In this document: positions 36,472 to 46,816 of the stretch, piece by piece
How the letters are laid out: every line of letters starts with the position of its first letter
How positions within the stretch are numbered: the first letter of the stretch is position 1
Assembly (NCBI RefSeq): GCF_022606355.1
Contig: NZ_JAHHZQ010000004.1
Span: forward strand, 558,001 to 622,000
Direction: 5' to 3'
DNA: 64,000 nucleotides
Source of the DNA: Leifsonia shinshuensis
Lineage (GTDB): Bacteria > Actinomycetota > Actinomycetes > Actinomycetales > Microbacteriaceae
Notes under the pieces: generated by a model
The model's input: only the letters and a program-made list of their open reading frames with translations
What the model was told of the DNA's origin: nothing
Database searches by the model: none
Program-made: the position numbers and the translations under genes

Positions 36472-37659
36472 TCAGACGGCTGGGCGCCGTCGCGCCGCCA
36501 CGCTCCGGTCGATCAGTGTCGCAGCCACCAGCGCCGCCGCGACCAGCGCGATCACAACGGTGACGCCCACCAGACCGATCGCCGGGGAGGCCAGCGGCGC
36601 GGCCAGCACCAGCAGCACAGCGATCGCCGTCTTCAGCGGCCGGATGACGACCTCCGGCACCAGGGGTGCGTGCAGCACGTAGAGCAGGATCAGGAAGACG
36701 ACGACGGGTACTGCCACCGCGTACTCGACCGCGATGTCCGAGACGTGGGCGTGGGCGGCGCCGCGCTGCACCGCCACCTCCAGACCGGCGCCGAGCGCGG
36801 CCAGCGAGGCGAAGACGAAGTAATGGCCGTAGCCCCAGTAGAACGACCTCTCGCGATTGGACTGGAGGCCTTCGGCCGCCGGCTCCAGGAAGTACAGCCA
36901 CCAGAGCGCGAAGAGCAGCACCAGCCCCGCCGCCGAGATGACCACCAGGGCGGGGGAGACGCCGTGCGCCGCCAGGCCGGCCTGCACGCCGATCGCGGAC
37001 GCCGAGACCGATTCGCCGAGCACGATGATCGTGAACAGGCCGTAGCGTTCGGCGATGTGATGCGGGTGCCAGGAGGTCATCCCCGGCCGTTCGGCCCACA
37101 CCGGCACCAGCAGCTCGAGGAGGGCGGCGAGCAGGAAGGTCCACAGCTTCCACTCGACGGGGAGGAAGCCCCAGGCGACCCAGATCACCTGGACCGCCGC
37201 GATCCCGACCGCGTAACGGGTCGCGGTCGTCCGACCGTCCGGATGCTCGATCGCCGCCCGCGTCCATTGCCCGACCATCGCGAGGCGCATGATGACGTAG
37301 CCGATGATTATGGCGGTGAAATCCGAGTCCTCGAACGCGGCCGGTACGCCGGCCGCGAGCACCAGCACGCCGCCCATCTGCAGGAGCGTCATGAGCCGGT
37401 ACGGCACGTCGTCGGTGTCGTACGCGGATGCGAACCAGGTGAAGTTCATCCACGCCCACCAGATGGCGAAGAACACCATGAGAAAAGGGCCCAGCTTCTC
37501 CAGCACGTGTCCCTGCTCGCTGGCGCGGGCGAGCTGGGCGGACACCTGGGCGATCGCGACGACGAAGGTGAGGTCGAAGAGCAGCTCGAGGGGGCTGGAG
37601 ACGCGATGCTCCTCGTCCGTCGAGCGTCCGGACATCGGGATGCGGAAGGCGATGCTCAT
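36472..37659 (-). CDS. Low-temperature-requirement protein A (LtrA) family membrane protein
   Basis: A 395-residue membrane protein with about 12 hydrophobic segments. The LtrA family is recognised by SPLELLFDLTFVVAIAQ near the N-terminus, WAWMNFTWFASAYDTDDV, and ERYGLFTIIVLGESV. Its function is poorly known. Start: the ATG at 37659, because TATGCT lies 7 nt upstream; two upstream ATGs lack support. It is divergent from the VanZ gene with overlapping promoters. Confidence 0.88.
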   Translation of the reverse strand: MSIAFRIPMSGRSTDEEHRVSSPLELLFDLTFVVAIAQVSAQLARASEQGHVLEKLGPFLMVFFAIWWAWMNFTWFASAYDTDDVPYRLMTLLQMGGVLVLAAGVPAAFEDSDFTAIIIGYVIMRLAMVGQWTRAAIEHPDGRTTATRYAVGIAAVQVIWVAWGFLPVEWKLWTFLLAALLELLVPVWAERPGMTSWHPHHIAERYGLFTIIVLGESVSASAIGVQAGLAAHGVSPALVVISAAGLVLLFALWWLYFLEPAAEGLQSNRERSFYWGYGHYFVFASLAALGAGLEVAVQRGAAHAHVSDIAVEYAVAVPVVVFLILLYVLHAPLVPEVVIRPLKTAIAVLLVLAAPLASPAIGLVGVTVVIALVAAALVAATLIDRSVAARRRPAV

Positions 37660-37677
37660 GTGCGCAAGCATAGGAGG
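37660..37677. promoter_or_regulatory. Overlapping leaderless promoters of ltrA-like and vanZ-like genes
   Basis: One AT-containing element at 37666-37672 reads TATGCT on the minus strand (7 nt before the ltrA-like ATG at 37659) and AAGCAT on the plus strand (6 nt before the VanZ ATG at 37678). The whole gap between the two starts is 18 bp. Confidence 0.5.
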
Positions 37678-38112
37678 ATGCGTCACCGTTTCCTGCTCGC
37701 CGTCACCGCGCTCTACCTGCTCGCGGTCGCCTGGATCACGCTGAACCCGTTCCCGGGCGACCCGAAGCGCAACACCCTGCTGGAGGGGCTGCTCGCGGCC
37801 TTCGCGGCGACGCCGCTGCTCGCGTGGATCGACTACGACGTCGTCGAGTTCACGGCCAACATCCTGTTGTTCGTGCCGATGGGACTGCTGCTCGCCCTGT
37901 TGTTCGGCCCGGGCCGCCGCTGGCTCGCCGTCGCGATCGGGATCGCCGCGTCGCTGACCATCGAGTTCGTGCAGCTCTTCGAGCCGGTACGGGTGAGCGA
38001 CGCCAGAGACATCATCGCCAACAGCCTGGGTGCGATCATCGGTGTCGCTGCGGTGCTGGTGGCGGGAGGGCGCCGGTCGCGCCCGGATGCGACGCCCTCC
38101 CGCAGCTCGTAG
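37678..38112 (+). CDS. VanZ-family membrane protein
   Basis: A 144-residue protein with four hydrophobic segments and the VanZ pattern TANILLFVPMGLLLALLF, then EFVQLFEPVRVSDARDIIANSLG. VanZ gives teicoplanin resistance in enterococci, but most family members are uncharacterised. AGGAGG directly abuts the ATG, too close for a ribosome binding site; a -10-like AAGCAT ends 6 nt before the ATG. Confidence 0.88.
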   Translation: MRHRFLLAVTALYLLAVAWITLNPFPGDPKRNTLLEGLLAAFAATPLLAWIDYDVVEFTANILLFVPMGLLLALLFGPGRRWLAVAIGIAASLTIEFVQLFEPVRVSDARDIIANSLGAIIGVAAVLVAGGRRSRPDATPSRSS

Positions 38113-38116
38113 GGCC

Positions 38117-38500
38117 TCACGTCAGCCCGAACGCCTCCAGCTCGGCGTCGTCGAGCATCCGTGACCGGATGAGGAAGCGCTTGCCCTCAGGCGCCTCCAC
38201 CGAGAAGCCGCTGCCGCGGCCGTCGACGAGGTCGATCGTGAGGTGCGTGTACTTCCAGTACTCGAACTGCGATGCCGACATGAAGACCCGGACCGGGTCG
38301 ATCCCGTCGACCTCCAGCGTGCCGAGCAGCACGTCGGAGGCGCCGACGCGGAACATCCCGACCGGGTAGCACATCGGCGAGGAGCCGTCGCAGCAGCCTC
38401 CGGACTGGTGGAACATGAGCGGGCCGTGGGCCTCGGCCAGCCGCTGCAGCATCCGCGCAGCGGCCGGCGTCAGCTCCACCCGCCTCAGGACGGTTCGCAT
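38117..38500 (-). CDS. DUF779 protein
   Basis: A 127-residue protein with the DUF779 cysteine pattern HQSGGCCDGSSPMCYP. DUF779 genes are regularly found beside aldehyde dehydrogenases of the ExaC/AcoD type, and here the gene starts 4 nt after the aldehyde dehydrogenase stop. The cysteines suggest metal binding or redox function, but the role is unknown. Confidence 0.9.
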   Translation of the reverse strand: MRTVLRRVELTPAAARMLQRLAEAHGPLMFHQSGGCCDGSSPMCYPVGMFRVGASDVLLGTLEVDGIDPVRVFMSASQFEYWKYTHLTIDLVDGRGSGFSVEAPEGKRFLIRSRMLDDAELEAFGLT

Positions 38501-38504
38501 CGGC

Positions 38505-40094
<1,590 letters not shown>

Positions 40095-40116
40095 ACGAGT
40101 CTCCTTCGACTGGTAT

Positions 40117-40137
40117 GGCGTGCGCTCGCCGCACGCC
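40117..40137. promoter_or_regulatory. Inverted repeat upstream of the aldehyde dehydrogenase operon
   Basis: GGCGTGCG (40117-40124) and CGCACGCC (40130-40137) form a perfect 8-bp inverted repeat with a 5-bp spacer, 23 nt before the aldehyde dehydrogenase start. It is a candidate operator, possibly for the adjacent GAF regulator. Confidence 0.45.
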
Positions 40138-40195
40138 TCTGCCCCGGAGGCTACGCAGCGGGAGGTTGCATCGGGTTGCGACGGGTGCGGCCCGG

Positions 40196-41485
40196 TCAGG
40201 TCTCCAGCGCCAGCAGCCGCGCGACGACCTGCGCCCGGCGCGGCGAGTGCGCCGGCAGCGCGTGCAGGGCGGCCCGCCAGATGTCCTCGTCGGCCGCGCC
40301 GCGCTCCGTCTCGCCCCACGCGATCAGCAGGTCTGCGGAGCCGGACTCCAGCAGCGCCTCCCGCAGCCGGGAGACGACCTCCTCGCGCAGCTCGTCGATG
40401 CCGGGCGCGTCCGAGCCGGGCAGGAGGCCGCCGCCGTACGACGCGATGGCGGCGCGGTGGGCGCCGCGGCGCTGGAGGTCGAGCACCGCCCCGAGGTCCG
40501 TCTCGAGCGGCGCCGCCAACCGGTAGGGGCGGGCGAGCGGACCGAGCTCCGGCGCGATCGCCGCGATCGCCTTGCGCAGCCGTACGATCTCCGCGCGCAC
40601 GGTCACCGTGCTCGCCGGGTCGCCGTAGACCAGCTCGGCGAGCCGTTCGGCCGACAGGCCGTCGCGGTGCCACGACAGCAGGGCGAGGAGCTCGCTGTGC
40701 CGTGCGCTCAGCGTGCCGGTGCGGCCGTCTGGACCGGACAGCTCGCCCGTGTCGCGGCCGAGCACGCGCAGTGCGGCGATGGCCGGTCGCGGCCGATCGC
40801 GCCGGGGACCGCCCGGGGTGCGCGACGCGCGCAGCCGGCCGATGAGCAGCTCGCGCTCGACCGCGGCGGCGGTCGCCTCCAGCAGCGGCAGCACGTGCGC
40901 CTCGGCGACCTGGTCGCCACCCGTCACATCGATCACGCCGATGATCTCGCCGGACTCGGGGTCGCGCACGGGCACTGCCGTGCAGCTCCACGGCTTCACG
41001 TCCTGCGCGAAGTGCTCCGCGCCGCGGATCTGCACGCCGGCCCCGATCGCCAGGGCGGTGCCCGGCGCGGAGGTGCCGACGTCGCCCTCCGCCCACGCGG
41101 CACCCGGCACGAACAGCATGGACTCCGCCCGCCGGCGCAGGGCGGGATCGCCCTCCACCCAGAGCAGCCGCCCGCGGGCGTCGCCCACCGCGACGACGAC
41201 GCGGCTGTCGGGCTCGGCGTCGCGCACCAGCAGCTGCCGGATGACCGGGAGGGCGGCCGCGATCGGGTGGGAACGCCTGGCGTCCTCCAGCCCGGGGCCG
41301 TCGAGCACGAGCGGAGCGGCGACGGCCGGGTCGAGGTGCGCCTGCTCGGCACGACGCCAGGAGGCGTCGACGACCGGGCGCAGGCCCGGGTGGGAACCCG
41401 CGACCGCAGAGCCCGCAGGAGCAGAGCCCGCGGGAGCAGAGCCCGCGGGAGCAGAGCCCGCGGGAGCACCGACGCCGTCGTCCAT
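40196..41485 (-). CDS. GAF-domain transcriptional regulator
   Basis: A 429-residue regulator. After a low-complexity N-terminus with repeated APAGS units (about residues 5-30) comes a GAF-type sensor region (about 40-220) of the AcoR kind. A C-terminal winged-helix-like region follows ([20 protein letters not shown], then [10 protein letters not shown]). It probably activates the adjacent aldehyde dehydrogenase-DUF779 operon. I chose the ATG at 41485 because TACGAT lies 7 nt upstream; an ATG at 41494 is the alternative. Confidence 0.85.
   Translation of the reverse strand: MDDGVGAPAGSAPAGSAPAGSAPAGSAVAGSHPGLRPVVDASWRRAEQAHLDPAVAAPLVLDGPGLEDARRSHPIAAALPVIRQLLVRDAEPDSRVVVAVGDARGRLLWVEGDPALRRRAESMLFVPGAAWAEGDVGTSAPGTALAIGAGVQIRGAEHFAQDVKPWSCTAVPVRDPESGEIIGVIDVTGGDQVAEAHVLPLLEATAAAVERELLIGRLRASRTPGGPRRDRPRPAIAALRVLGRDTGELSGPDGRTGTLSARHSELLALLSWHRDGLSAERLAELVYGDPASTVTVRAEIVRLRKAIAAIAPELGPLARPYRLAAPLETDLGAVLDLQRRGAHRAAIASYGGGLLPGSDAPGIDELREEVVSRLREALLESGSADLLIAWGETERGAADEDIWRAALHALPAHSPRRAQVVARLLALET
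41404..41466 (+). repeat. 15-bp tandem repeat in the GAF regulator gene
   Basis: A unit GCAGAGCCCGCGGGA is repeated about four times, with the left-most copies diverged. On the coding (minus) strand it encodes repeats of Ala-Pro-Ala-Gly-Ser. Confidence 0.8.
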
Positions 41486-41498
41486 GCGCAGCATCGTA
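41486..41498 (-). promoter_or_regulatory. Leaderless -10 box of the GAF regulator gene
   Basis: TACGAT on the minus strand (41498-41493) is followed by 7 nt and the ATG at 41485. Confidence 0.5.
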
Positions 41499-41520
41499 CG
41501 CGGTGCGCTGCGTCCCTGAG

Positions 41521-41533
41521 TACGGTGGATCCC
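41521..41533 (+). promoter_or_regulatory. Leaderless -10 box of the fructosamine kinase-like gene
   Basis: TACGGT (41521-41526) is followed by 7 nt and the GTG at 41534. It stands back to back with the GAF regulator promoter, 22 bp away. Confidence 0.45.
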
Positions 41534-42301
41534 GTGCGCACGATCGTCAAACACCGCGCAGACGCGCCAGAGCTCTTCTTCGAGGCGGAGGCCGCCGGGC
41601 TGCGGTGGCTGGGCGAGGCCGAGCACGCCGGCGGTGCCCGCGTGGTGCGCGTGGCCGAGGCCGGCTCCGGCCGCATCGTGCTGGAGCGCGTCGAGGACGC
41701 CCGGCCCACAGCGGACGCGGCGTGGGCCTTCGGCGCCGCGCTCGCCGCGACCCACGCCGCGGGCGCGCGCGCGTTCGGCGCGCCTCCCGACGGCTGGGAC
41801 GGCCCGCTGTTCATCGGTCGCCGCCGTCTGCCGGTGGCGCACGAGTCGAGTTGGGGCCGGTTCTACGCGCGCGACCGGGTGCGCCCGTACCTCGGTCCCG
41901 CGGTGGAGGCAGGCAACCTCACCGAGCGGCAGCGCGCGGTCGTGGAGGACGCACTCGAGCGGGTGGAGGCCGGCGACTTCGACGACGGCGAGCCTCCCGC
42001 CCGCCTTCACGGCGACCTCTGGGCAGGCAACGTGCTCTGGTCGCCCGACGGCGTCGTGCTCATCGATCCGGCCGCCCACGGCGGCCACCGCGAGACCGAC
42101 CTCGCCATGCTCGGCCTATTCGGGGCGCCGTTCCTCGACGGCATCCTCGGCGGCTACGACGACGCGCGCCCGCTGCGGGCAGGCTGGCGTCAGCGCATCC
42201 CGCTGCACCAGCTGCACCCGCTCGCGGTGCACGCCGCGGGCCACGGCCCGTCGTACGGGGTGGCGCTCGCGGAGGCGGCGCGGGCCACACTCGCGCTCTG
42301 A
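41534..42301 (+). CDS. Fructosamine kinase-family protein
   Basis: A 255-residue phosphotransferase of the fructosamine-3-kinase / aminoglycoside kinase fold. The catalytic loop is [12 protein letters not shown], followed by the metal-binding [18 protein letters not shown]. Bacterial members phosphorylate ketosamines and may repair glycated proteins. Start: the GTG at 41534, 7 nt after a -10 box; a GTG at 41525 is an alternative. It is the last accessory gene before pnp. Confidence 0.88.
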   Translation: MRTIVKHRADAPELFFEAEAAGLRWLGEAEHAGGARVVRVAEAGSGRIVLERVEDARPTADAAWAFGAALAATHAAGARAFGAPPDGWDGPLFIGRRRLPVAHESSWGRFYARDRVRPYLGPAVEAGNLTERQRAVVEDALERVEAGDFDDGEPPARLHGDLWAGNVLWSPDGVVLIDPAAHGGHRETDLAMLGLFGAPFLDGILGGYDDARPLRAGWRQRIPLHQLHPLAVHAAGHGPSYGVALAEAARATLAL

Positions 42302-42337
42302 TCCGGCGATTCCCGGCGTCTTCGGCGCCATGACTGA

Positions 42338-42581
42338 TAGGATTCCGATGGTCGGCCGAACGCCGACTGGTGGAGCAGGCTGGCAGGAGCTGGTCCTCGG
42401 TGGTGGTATCCGGATGCGTCGCAGGCGTAACCGTGTATTTCTACTGATGGCCAGACGGGCTCAGCCCACGCACCCGCATGGGATGCCGCGTACACGGACA
42501 GCCGTGTCGAACTGCCTGCTCGCTCCATTGTGGAGTCGCGCCCAGATGGGGCTGCGACGTTAAACAAAGGAGAAAGACCTC
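42338..42581 (+). ncRNA. Long pnp 5' leader, candidate Actino-pnp RNA
   Basis: A TAGGAT hexamer at 42338-42343 suggests a transcript with about 230 nt of leader before the pnp TTG. The leader contains inverted repeats such as GTCGGCC/GCCGAC near 42351. Rfam describes a conserved cis-regulatory Actino-pnp RNA upstream of actinobacterial pnp; this leader has the right place and size. I have not verified the fold, so a covariance-model search is needed. Confidence 0.45.
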
Positions 42582-44897
42582 TTGGAAGGTCCCGAAATCA
42601 AGTTCGCCGAAGCGGTCCTCGACAATGGACGCTTCGGCACCCGCACCGTCCGGTTCGAGACCGGACGCCTCGCCCAGCAGGCACAGGGCGCCGTCGCCGC
42701 CTACCTCGACGAGGAGACCATGCTGCTGAGCGCGACGAGCGCCAGCAAGCACCCGAAGGACAACTTCGACTTCTTCCCGCTGACCGTCGACGTCGAGGAG
42801 CGCTCGTACGCCGCCGGCAAGATCCCCGGTTCGTTCTTCCGTCGTGAGGGTCGCCCCTCGACCGAGGCGATCCTCGTCTGCCGCCTGATCGATCGCCCGC
42901 TGCGCCCGTCGTTCGTCGACGGCCTCCGCAACGAGGTCCAGATCGTCATCACCGTCCTCAGCATCGCTCCGGACGAGTTCTACGACGCGCTGGCGATCAA
43001 CGCGGCCAGCGCCTCCACGCAGATCTCCGGTCTGCCCTTCTCCGGCCCGATCGCCGGTGTGCGCCTCGCGCTCATCCCGGGCAACGGCCAGCACGAAGAC
43101 CAGTGGATCGCGTTCCCGAAGGCCTCGCAGCTCGAGGAGGCCGTGTTCGACCTCGTCGTCGCCGGTCGCGTCCTCACGAACGACGACGGCTCCGAGGGCG
43201 ACGTCGCGATCATGATGGTCGAGGCGGAGGCCACCGAGGGCAGCTGGAACCTCATCCAGGGCGGCGCCGTCAAGCCGAACGAGGAGGTCGTCGCCCAGGG
43301 TCTGGAGGCCGCCAAGCCGTTCATCCGCCAGCTGGTGGGTGCGCAGACCGTGCTCGCCTCGCAGTCCGCGAAGGCGATCGCCGACTACCCGGTCTTCCTG
43401 CCCTACTCGCAGGAGACCTACGACAACGTCGCCGGCCTGGCCTACGACGAGCTCGTGAACGTCTACCAGATCGCCGACAAGGTCGAGCGTCAGAACGCCG
43501 ACGACGCCCTCAAGGAGCGTGTCAAGGTCGCCCTCACCGAGAAGGTGGAGGCCGGTGCGCTCGACGCGGAGGTGCTCTCGCAGTTCTCCGCGGCGTACAA
43601 GTCGGTGTCCAAGGTGGTCATGCGCGGCCGCGTGCTGCGCGAGGGCATCCGCATCGACGGCCGTGGCCTGACCGACATCCGTCCGCTCGACGCCGAGGTA
43701 CAGGTCATCCCGCGCGTCCACGGTTCGGCGATCTTCCAGCGCGGCGAGACCCAGATCCTGGGCGTCACCACGCTGAACATGCTCAAGATGGAGCAGCAGA
43801 TCGACTCGCTGTCGCCGGTCACCAAGAAGCGCTACCTGCACCACTACAACTTCCCGCCCTACTCGACCGGTGAGACCGGCCGGGTCGGTTCGCCGAAGCG
43901 TCGCGAGATCGGGCACGGCTTCCTGGCCGAGCGCGCGCTCGTGCCGGTGCTGCCGTCGCGCGACGAGTTCCCGTATGCGATCCGCCAGGTGTCCGAGGCT
44001 CTCAGCTCCAACGGCTCGACCTCGATGGGCTCCGTCTGCGCGTCCACGCTGTCGCTGCTGAACGCCGGTGTGCCGCTGCGCGCCCCGGTCGCCGGCATCG
44101 CCATGGGCCTGATCTCCGACGTCGTCGACGGTGAGACCCGCTACGCGGCGCTGACCGACATCCTGGGCGCGGAGGACGCGCTCGGCGACATGGACTTCAA
44201 GGTCGCCGGCACCAGCGAGTTCGTCACCGCGATCCAGCTCGACACCAAGCTCGACGGCATCCCGTCGTCGGTGCTGGCGGGCGCGCTCAAGCAGGCCAAG
44301 GATGCTCGTACGACCATCCTCAGCGTGCTGAACGCCGCGATCGACACCCCGGACGAGATGGCCCCGACCGCGCCGCGCGTGATCTCGGTCCAGATCCCCG
44401 TCGACAAGATCGGTGAGCTGATCGGCCCGAAGGGCAAGACGATCAACGCGATCCAGGACGAGACCGGCGCCGAGATCTCCATCGAGGAGGACGGCACCGT
44501 CTACATCGGCGCCACCGACGGCCCCTCGGCCGAGGCGGCCCGCGCCCAGGTCAACGCGATCGCGAACCCGACGAACCCGGAGGTCGGCGAGCAGTTCCTC
44601 GGAACCGTCGTCAAGATCGCCGCGTTCGGTGCGTTCGTCTCGCTGCTTCCCGGCAAGGACGGCCTGCTGCACATCTCCGAGGTGCGCAAGCTCGCCGGCG
44701 GCAAGCGTGTCGAGAACGTCGAGGACGTGCTCGGTGTCGGCCAGAAGATCCTGGTCGAGATCACCAAGATCGACGACCGCGGAAAGCTGTCGCTCGCCCC
44801 GGTGCTCGCCGACGAGGCGGACACCCACGGCCGCGACGCGGCCTCCGAGGGGCCGGTCGAGCCCGCCGAGGGCGCTCCGGCTCCCGTCGAGAGCTGA
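42582..44897 (+). CDS. pnp: Polyribonucleotide nucleotidyltransferase
   Basis: PNPase, a 3'-5' phosphorolytic exoribonuclease of the RNA-decay machinery, 771 residues. Two RNase PH cores (about 10-150 and 340-560) flank a helical linker; a KH domain ([20 protein letters not shown]) and an S1 domain ([20 protein letters not shown]) complete it. The start is a TTG with AAAGGAGAA about 8 nt upstream, which decides the start. A perfect hairpin follows the stop. Confidence 0.98.
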   Translation: MEGPEIKFAEAVLDNGRFGTRTVRFETGRLAQQAQGAVAAYLDEETMLLSATSASKHPKDNFDFFPLTVDVEERSYAAGKIPGSFFRREGRPSTEAILVCRLIDRPLRPSFVDGLRNEVQIVITVLSIAPDEFYDALAINAASASTQISGLPFSGPIAGVRLALIPGNGQHEDQWIAFPKASQLEEAVFDLVVAGRVLTNDDGSEGDVAIMMVEAEATEGSWNLIQGGAVKPNEEVVAQGLEAAKPFIRQLVGAQTVLASQSAKAIADYPVFLPYSQETYDNVAGLAYDELVNVYQIADKVERQNADDALKERVKVALTEKVEAGALDAEVLSQFSAAYKSVSKVVMRGRVLREGIRIDGRGLTDIRPLDAEVQVIPRVHGSAIFQRGETQILGVTTLNMLKMEQQIDSLSPVTKKRYLHHYNFPPYSTGETGRVGSPKRREIGHGFLAERALVPVLPSRDEFPYAIRQVSEALSSNGSTSMGSVCASTLSLLNAGVPLRAPVAGIAMGLISDVVDGETRYAALTDILGAEDALGDMDFKVAGTSEFVTAIQLDTKLDGIPSSVLAGALKQAKDARTTILSVLNAAIDTPDEMAPTAPRVISVQIPVDKIGELIGPKGKTINAIQDETGAEISIEEDGTVYIGATDGPSAEAARAQVNAIANPTNPEVGEQFLGTVVKIAAFGAFVSLLPGKDGLLHISEVRKLAGGKRVENVEDVLGVGQKILVEITKIDDRGKLSLAPVLADEADTHGRDAASEGPVEPAEGAPAPVES

Positions 44898-44911
44898 TCT
44901 CGCACCCGTAA

Positions 44912-44948
44912 GCGAAGGCCGCGCCGACTCCGTCGGCGCGGCCTTCGC
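44912..44948 (+). terminator. pnp terminator
   Basis: A perfect 17-bp stem (arm GCGAAGGCCGCGCCGAC) with a TCC loop lies 14 nt after the pnp stop codon. It has no U-tract. Confidence 0.8.
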
Positions 44949-44963
44949 CGTCTCCCGCGCCCG

Positions 44964-45039
44964 CGCAGCCATCGCTTCCTCACTTTCTTTCGCGACACGC
45001 CGGGTCGCAGCGGGAGAAAGTGAGGAAGCGATGGCTGCG
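44964..45039. terminator. Perfect 25-bp inverted repeat between pnp and the Lrp gene
   Basis: Arms 44964-44988 and 45015-45039 are perfectly complementary over 25 bp (arm starts CGCAGCCATCGCTTCCTCAC). The 26-nt centre holds a second stem, GCGAC/GTCGC. It follows the pnp terminator and ends 1 nt before the end of the convergent Lrp gene, so it probably terminates that gene. Confidence 0.75.
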
Positions 45040-45040
45040 G

Positions 45041-45502
45041 TCAGTCGCGGGCGAGGAGCGGGCGGAGGCGGTAGGGGATGAGCTCGCCCATGTCGAGGGA
45101 GGTCTCGGCGCGCACGACGCCGTCGGTCGACTGGATGGCGCCGGTGATCCGGAACAGGTCTTCCGCGTCGGTGCAGACGACCCGCAGCAGCAGGTCGGAC
45201 GGACCGGACAGCCCGTGCGCCTGCACGATCTCCGGGATCGAGGCCAGGTGGTCGACGATCTCGGCGAGCTTCTGCTGCTGCACGTGCACCGTCACGAACG
45301 CCGCGAGCGGGTAGCCCGCGGCTGTCGCCGAGATGCGGCGCTCGAACGACAGGAAGGCCCCGCTGCGCTCCAGTTCGGCCACCCGCGCCTGCACCGTGTT
45401 GCGGCTCAGACCCAGTCGGTCGGCGAGTGAGACGTTGGTCGATCGCGGGTCGTCGGTGAGGGCGACGAGGATCCGGCGGTCGGTGTTGTCGAACGTGCGC
45501 AT
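45041..45502 (-). CDS. Lrp/AsnC-family regulator
   Basis: A 153-residue feast/famine regulator. The N-terminal HTH (NVSLADRLGLSRNTVQARVA, about 24-43) and C-terminal RAM ligand domain (AAFVTVHVQQQKL, LLLRVVCTDAEDL) are clear. It is divergent from the branched-chain 2-oxoacid dehydrogenase operon, the classical place of BkdR-type activators that respond to branched-chain amino acids. TAGCTT lies 7 nt before the ATG, giving a leaderless mRNA. Confidence 0.93.
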   Translation of the reverse strand: MRTFDNTDRRILVALTDDPRSTNVSLADRLGLSRNTVQARVAELERSGAFLSFERRISATAAGYPLAAFVTVHVQQQKLAEIVDHLASIPEIVQAHGLSGPSDLLLRVVCTDAEDLFRITGAIQSTDGVVRAETSLDMGELIPYRLRPLLARD

Positions 45503-45515
45503 AGTGTGAAAGCTA
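45503..45515 (-). promoter_or_regulatory. Leaderless -10 box of the Lrp gene
   Basis: TAGCTT on the minus strand (45515-45510) is followed by 7 nt and the ATG at 45502. Confidence 0.5.
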
Positions 45516-45606
45516 GCACTGGCGCGAACCCTCCAACAGTGCAGGGTGCACGGTCGACACGCCGTTGGTTGTGCGCGCTGAACCGGGAGCGTAGCCTTTC
45601 GGGTAA

Positions 45607-45626
45607 TTCCGGCAAGGAGGCCGGAA
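45607..45626 (+). promoter_or_regulatory. Hairpin with an AAGGAG loop in the leader of the dehydrogenase operon
   Basis: TTCCGGC (45607-45613) and GCCGGAA (45620-45626) form a 7-bp stem whose 6-nt loop is AAGGAG, a Shine-Dalgarno-like sequence. It lies 60 nt before the E1 alpha start and has no start codon at a useful distance. Its role is unknown. Confidence 0.35.
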
Positions 45627-45685
45627 GCCGATCACGTGTGCCACAAGCGTGCGGATCGGACGTGAGAGTGAAGGTTGCGTGAACC

Positions 45686-46816
45686 GTGACGATCGACAAT
45701 CAGCCCGACACCAGACTGCACGACGTCCACCTTCCCGCTGGAGCGGACACCGTCCAGCTGTTGACTCCCGAGGGCGTGCGCACCAGCGACGTCCGCTTCG
45801 ACGCCTGGGTCGCCGACATCGGCCCTGAGCAGCTCCTCGACCTCTACGAGGACATGGTCGTCATCCGGCGCATCGACGCGGAGGCGACCGCGCTGCAGCG
45901 TCAGGGCGAGCTCGGCCTGTGGCCGCCGCTCCTCGGCCAGGAGGCCTCCCAGATCGGCTCCGGCCGGGCCCTCCGCCACGATGACTTCGTCTTCTCCAGC
46001 TACCGCGAGCACGGCGTCGCGTACTGCCGCGGAGCCGGCCTCGTCGACCTGCTGCGCGTGTGGCGCGGCACGACCCAGAGCGGCTGGAATCCGTACGACA
46101 TCAACATGGCGACGCCGCAGGTCATCATCGGGGCGCAGACCCTGCACGCCACTGGCTACGCCATCGGCATCCAGGCCGACGGGACGGATGCGGCCTCGAT
46201 CGCGTACTTCGGCGACGGCGCCACCTCCGAGGGCGATGTGAACGAAGCCCTCATCTTCGCCGCCACCTACGCCGCGCCCGTCATCTTCTTCTGCCAGAAC
46301 AACCAGTACGCGATCTCCGAGCCCGTCGCCCTCCAGGCCCAGCGCCCGATCGCCGAGCGAGCACCGGGCTTCGGAGTACCGAGCGTCCGCGTCGACGGCA
46401 ACGACGTGCTCGCGGTCATGGCTGTGACGCGTTCCGCGCTCGACCGTGCCAGGACCGGAGGCGGCCCGACCTTCATCGAGGCCGTCACCTACCGAATGGG
46501 CCCGCACACGACGGCCGACGACCCGACCCGCTACCGTGACCCGGCCGAGCTCGACCAGTGGCGCGGCAAGGACCCCATCGCCCGGGTGGAGGCGCACCTC
46601 GCCGCCGCCGGGATGCTCACCGAGGACCGTCTCGCCGCGATCCAGGAGCACGCCGACGCGGTCGCCGTCGAGATGCGACGGGGTGTCGTCGCGTTGCAGG
46701 ACCCCGACCCGTTGACCGTGTTCGACAATGTCTACGCCGAGCCGCATACCGGCCTGGCCCGGGAGCGGGACCACTACTCGCGCTACCTGCGCACGTTCGT
46801 GGGCGGTGACCGATGA
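45686..46816 (+). CDS. bkdA: 2-oxoacid dehydrogenase E1 component, alpha subunit
   Basis: The thiamine-diphosphate-binding subunit of a branched-chain 2-oxoacid (or pyruvate) dehydrogenase complex, 376 residues. The ThDP motif is GDGATSEGDVNEALIFAATY followed by CQNNQYAIS. TYRMGPHTTADDPTRYR is typical of branched-chain E1 alpha. It forms an operon with E1 beta (4-nt overlap) and E2, with a probable Lrp activator upstream. The GTG start lacks a strong ribosome binding site. Confidence 0.93.
   Translation: MTIDNQPDTRLHDVHLPAGADTVQLLTPEGVRTSDVRFDAWVADIGPEQLLDLYEDMVVIRRIDAEATALQRQGELGLWPPLLGQEASQIGSGRALRHDDFVFSSYREHGVAYCRGAGLVDLLRVWRGTTQSGWNPYDINMATPQVIIGAQTLHATGYAIGIQADGTDAASIAYFGDGATSEGDVNEALIFAATYAAPVIFFCQNNQYAISEPVALQAQRPIAERAPGFGVPSVRVDGNDVLAVMAVTRSALDRARTGGGPTFIEAVTYRMGPHTTADDPTRYRDPAELDQWRGKDPIARVEAHLAAAGMLTEDRLAAIQEHADAVAVEMRRGVVALQDPDPLTVFDNVYAEPHTGLARERDHYSRYLRTFVGGDR

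Noticed and set aside
42414-42422. GATGCGTCG near the pnp leader as a right-end copy of the rpsO repeat
   Set aside because: A 9-nt match is expected about once by chance in a window of this size and composition, so it is not evidence for an attachment site.
42441-44972. Minus-strand 843-codon frame opposite pnp
   Set aside because: It is a shadow of pnp: the translation is compositionally biased (Asp/Leu/Arg/Gly) and no motif is recognisable.
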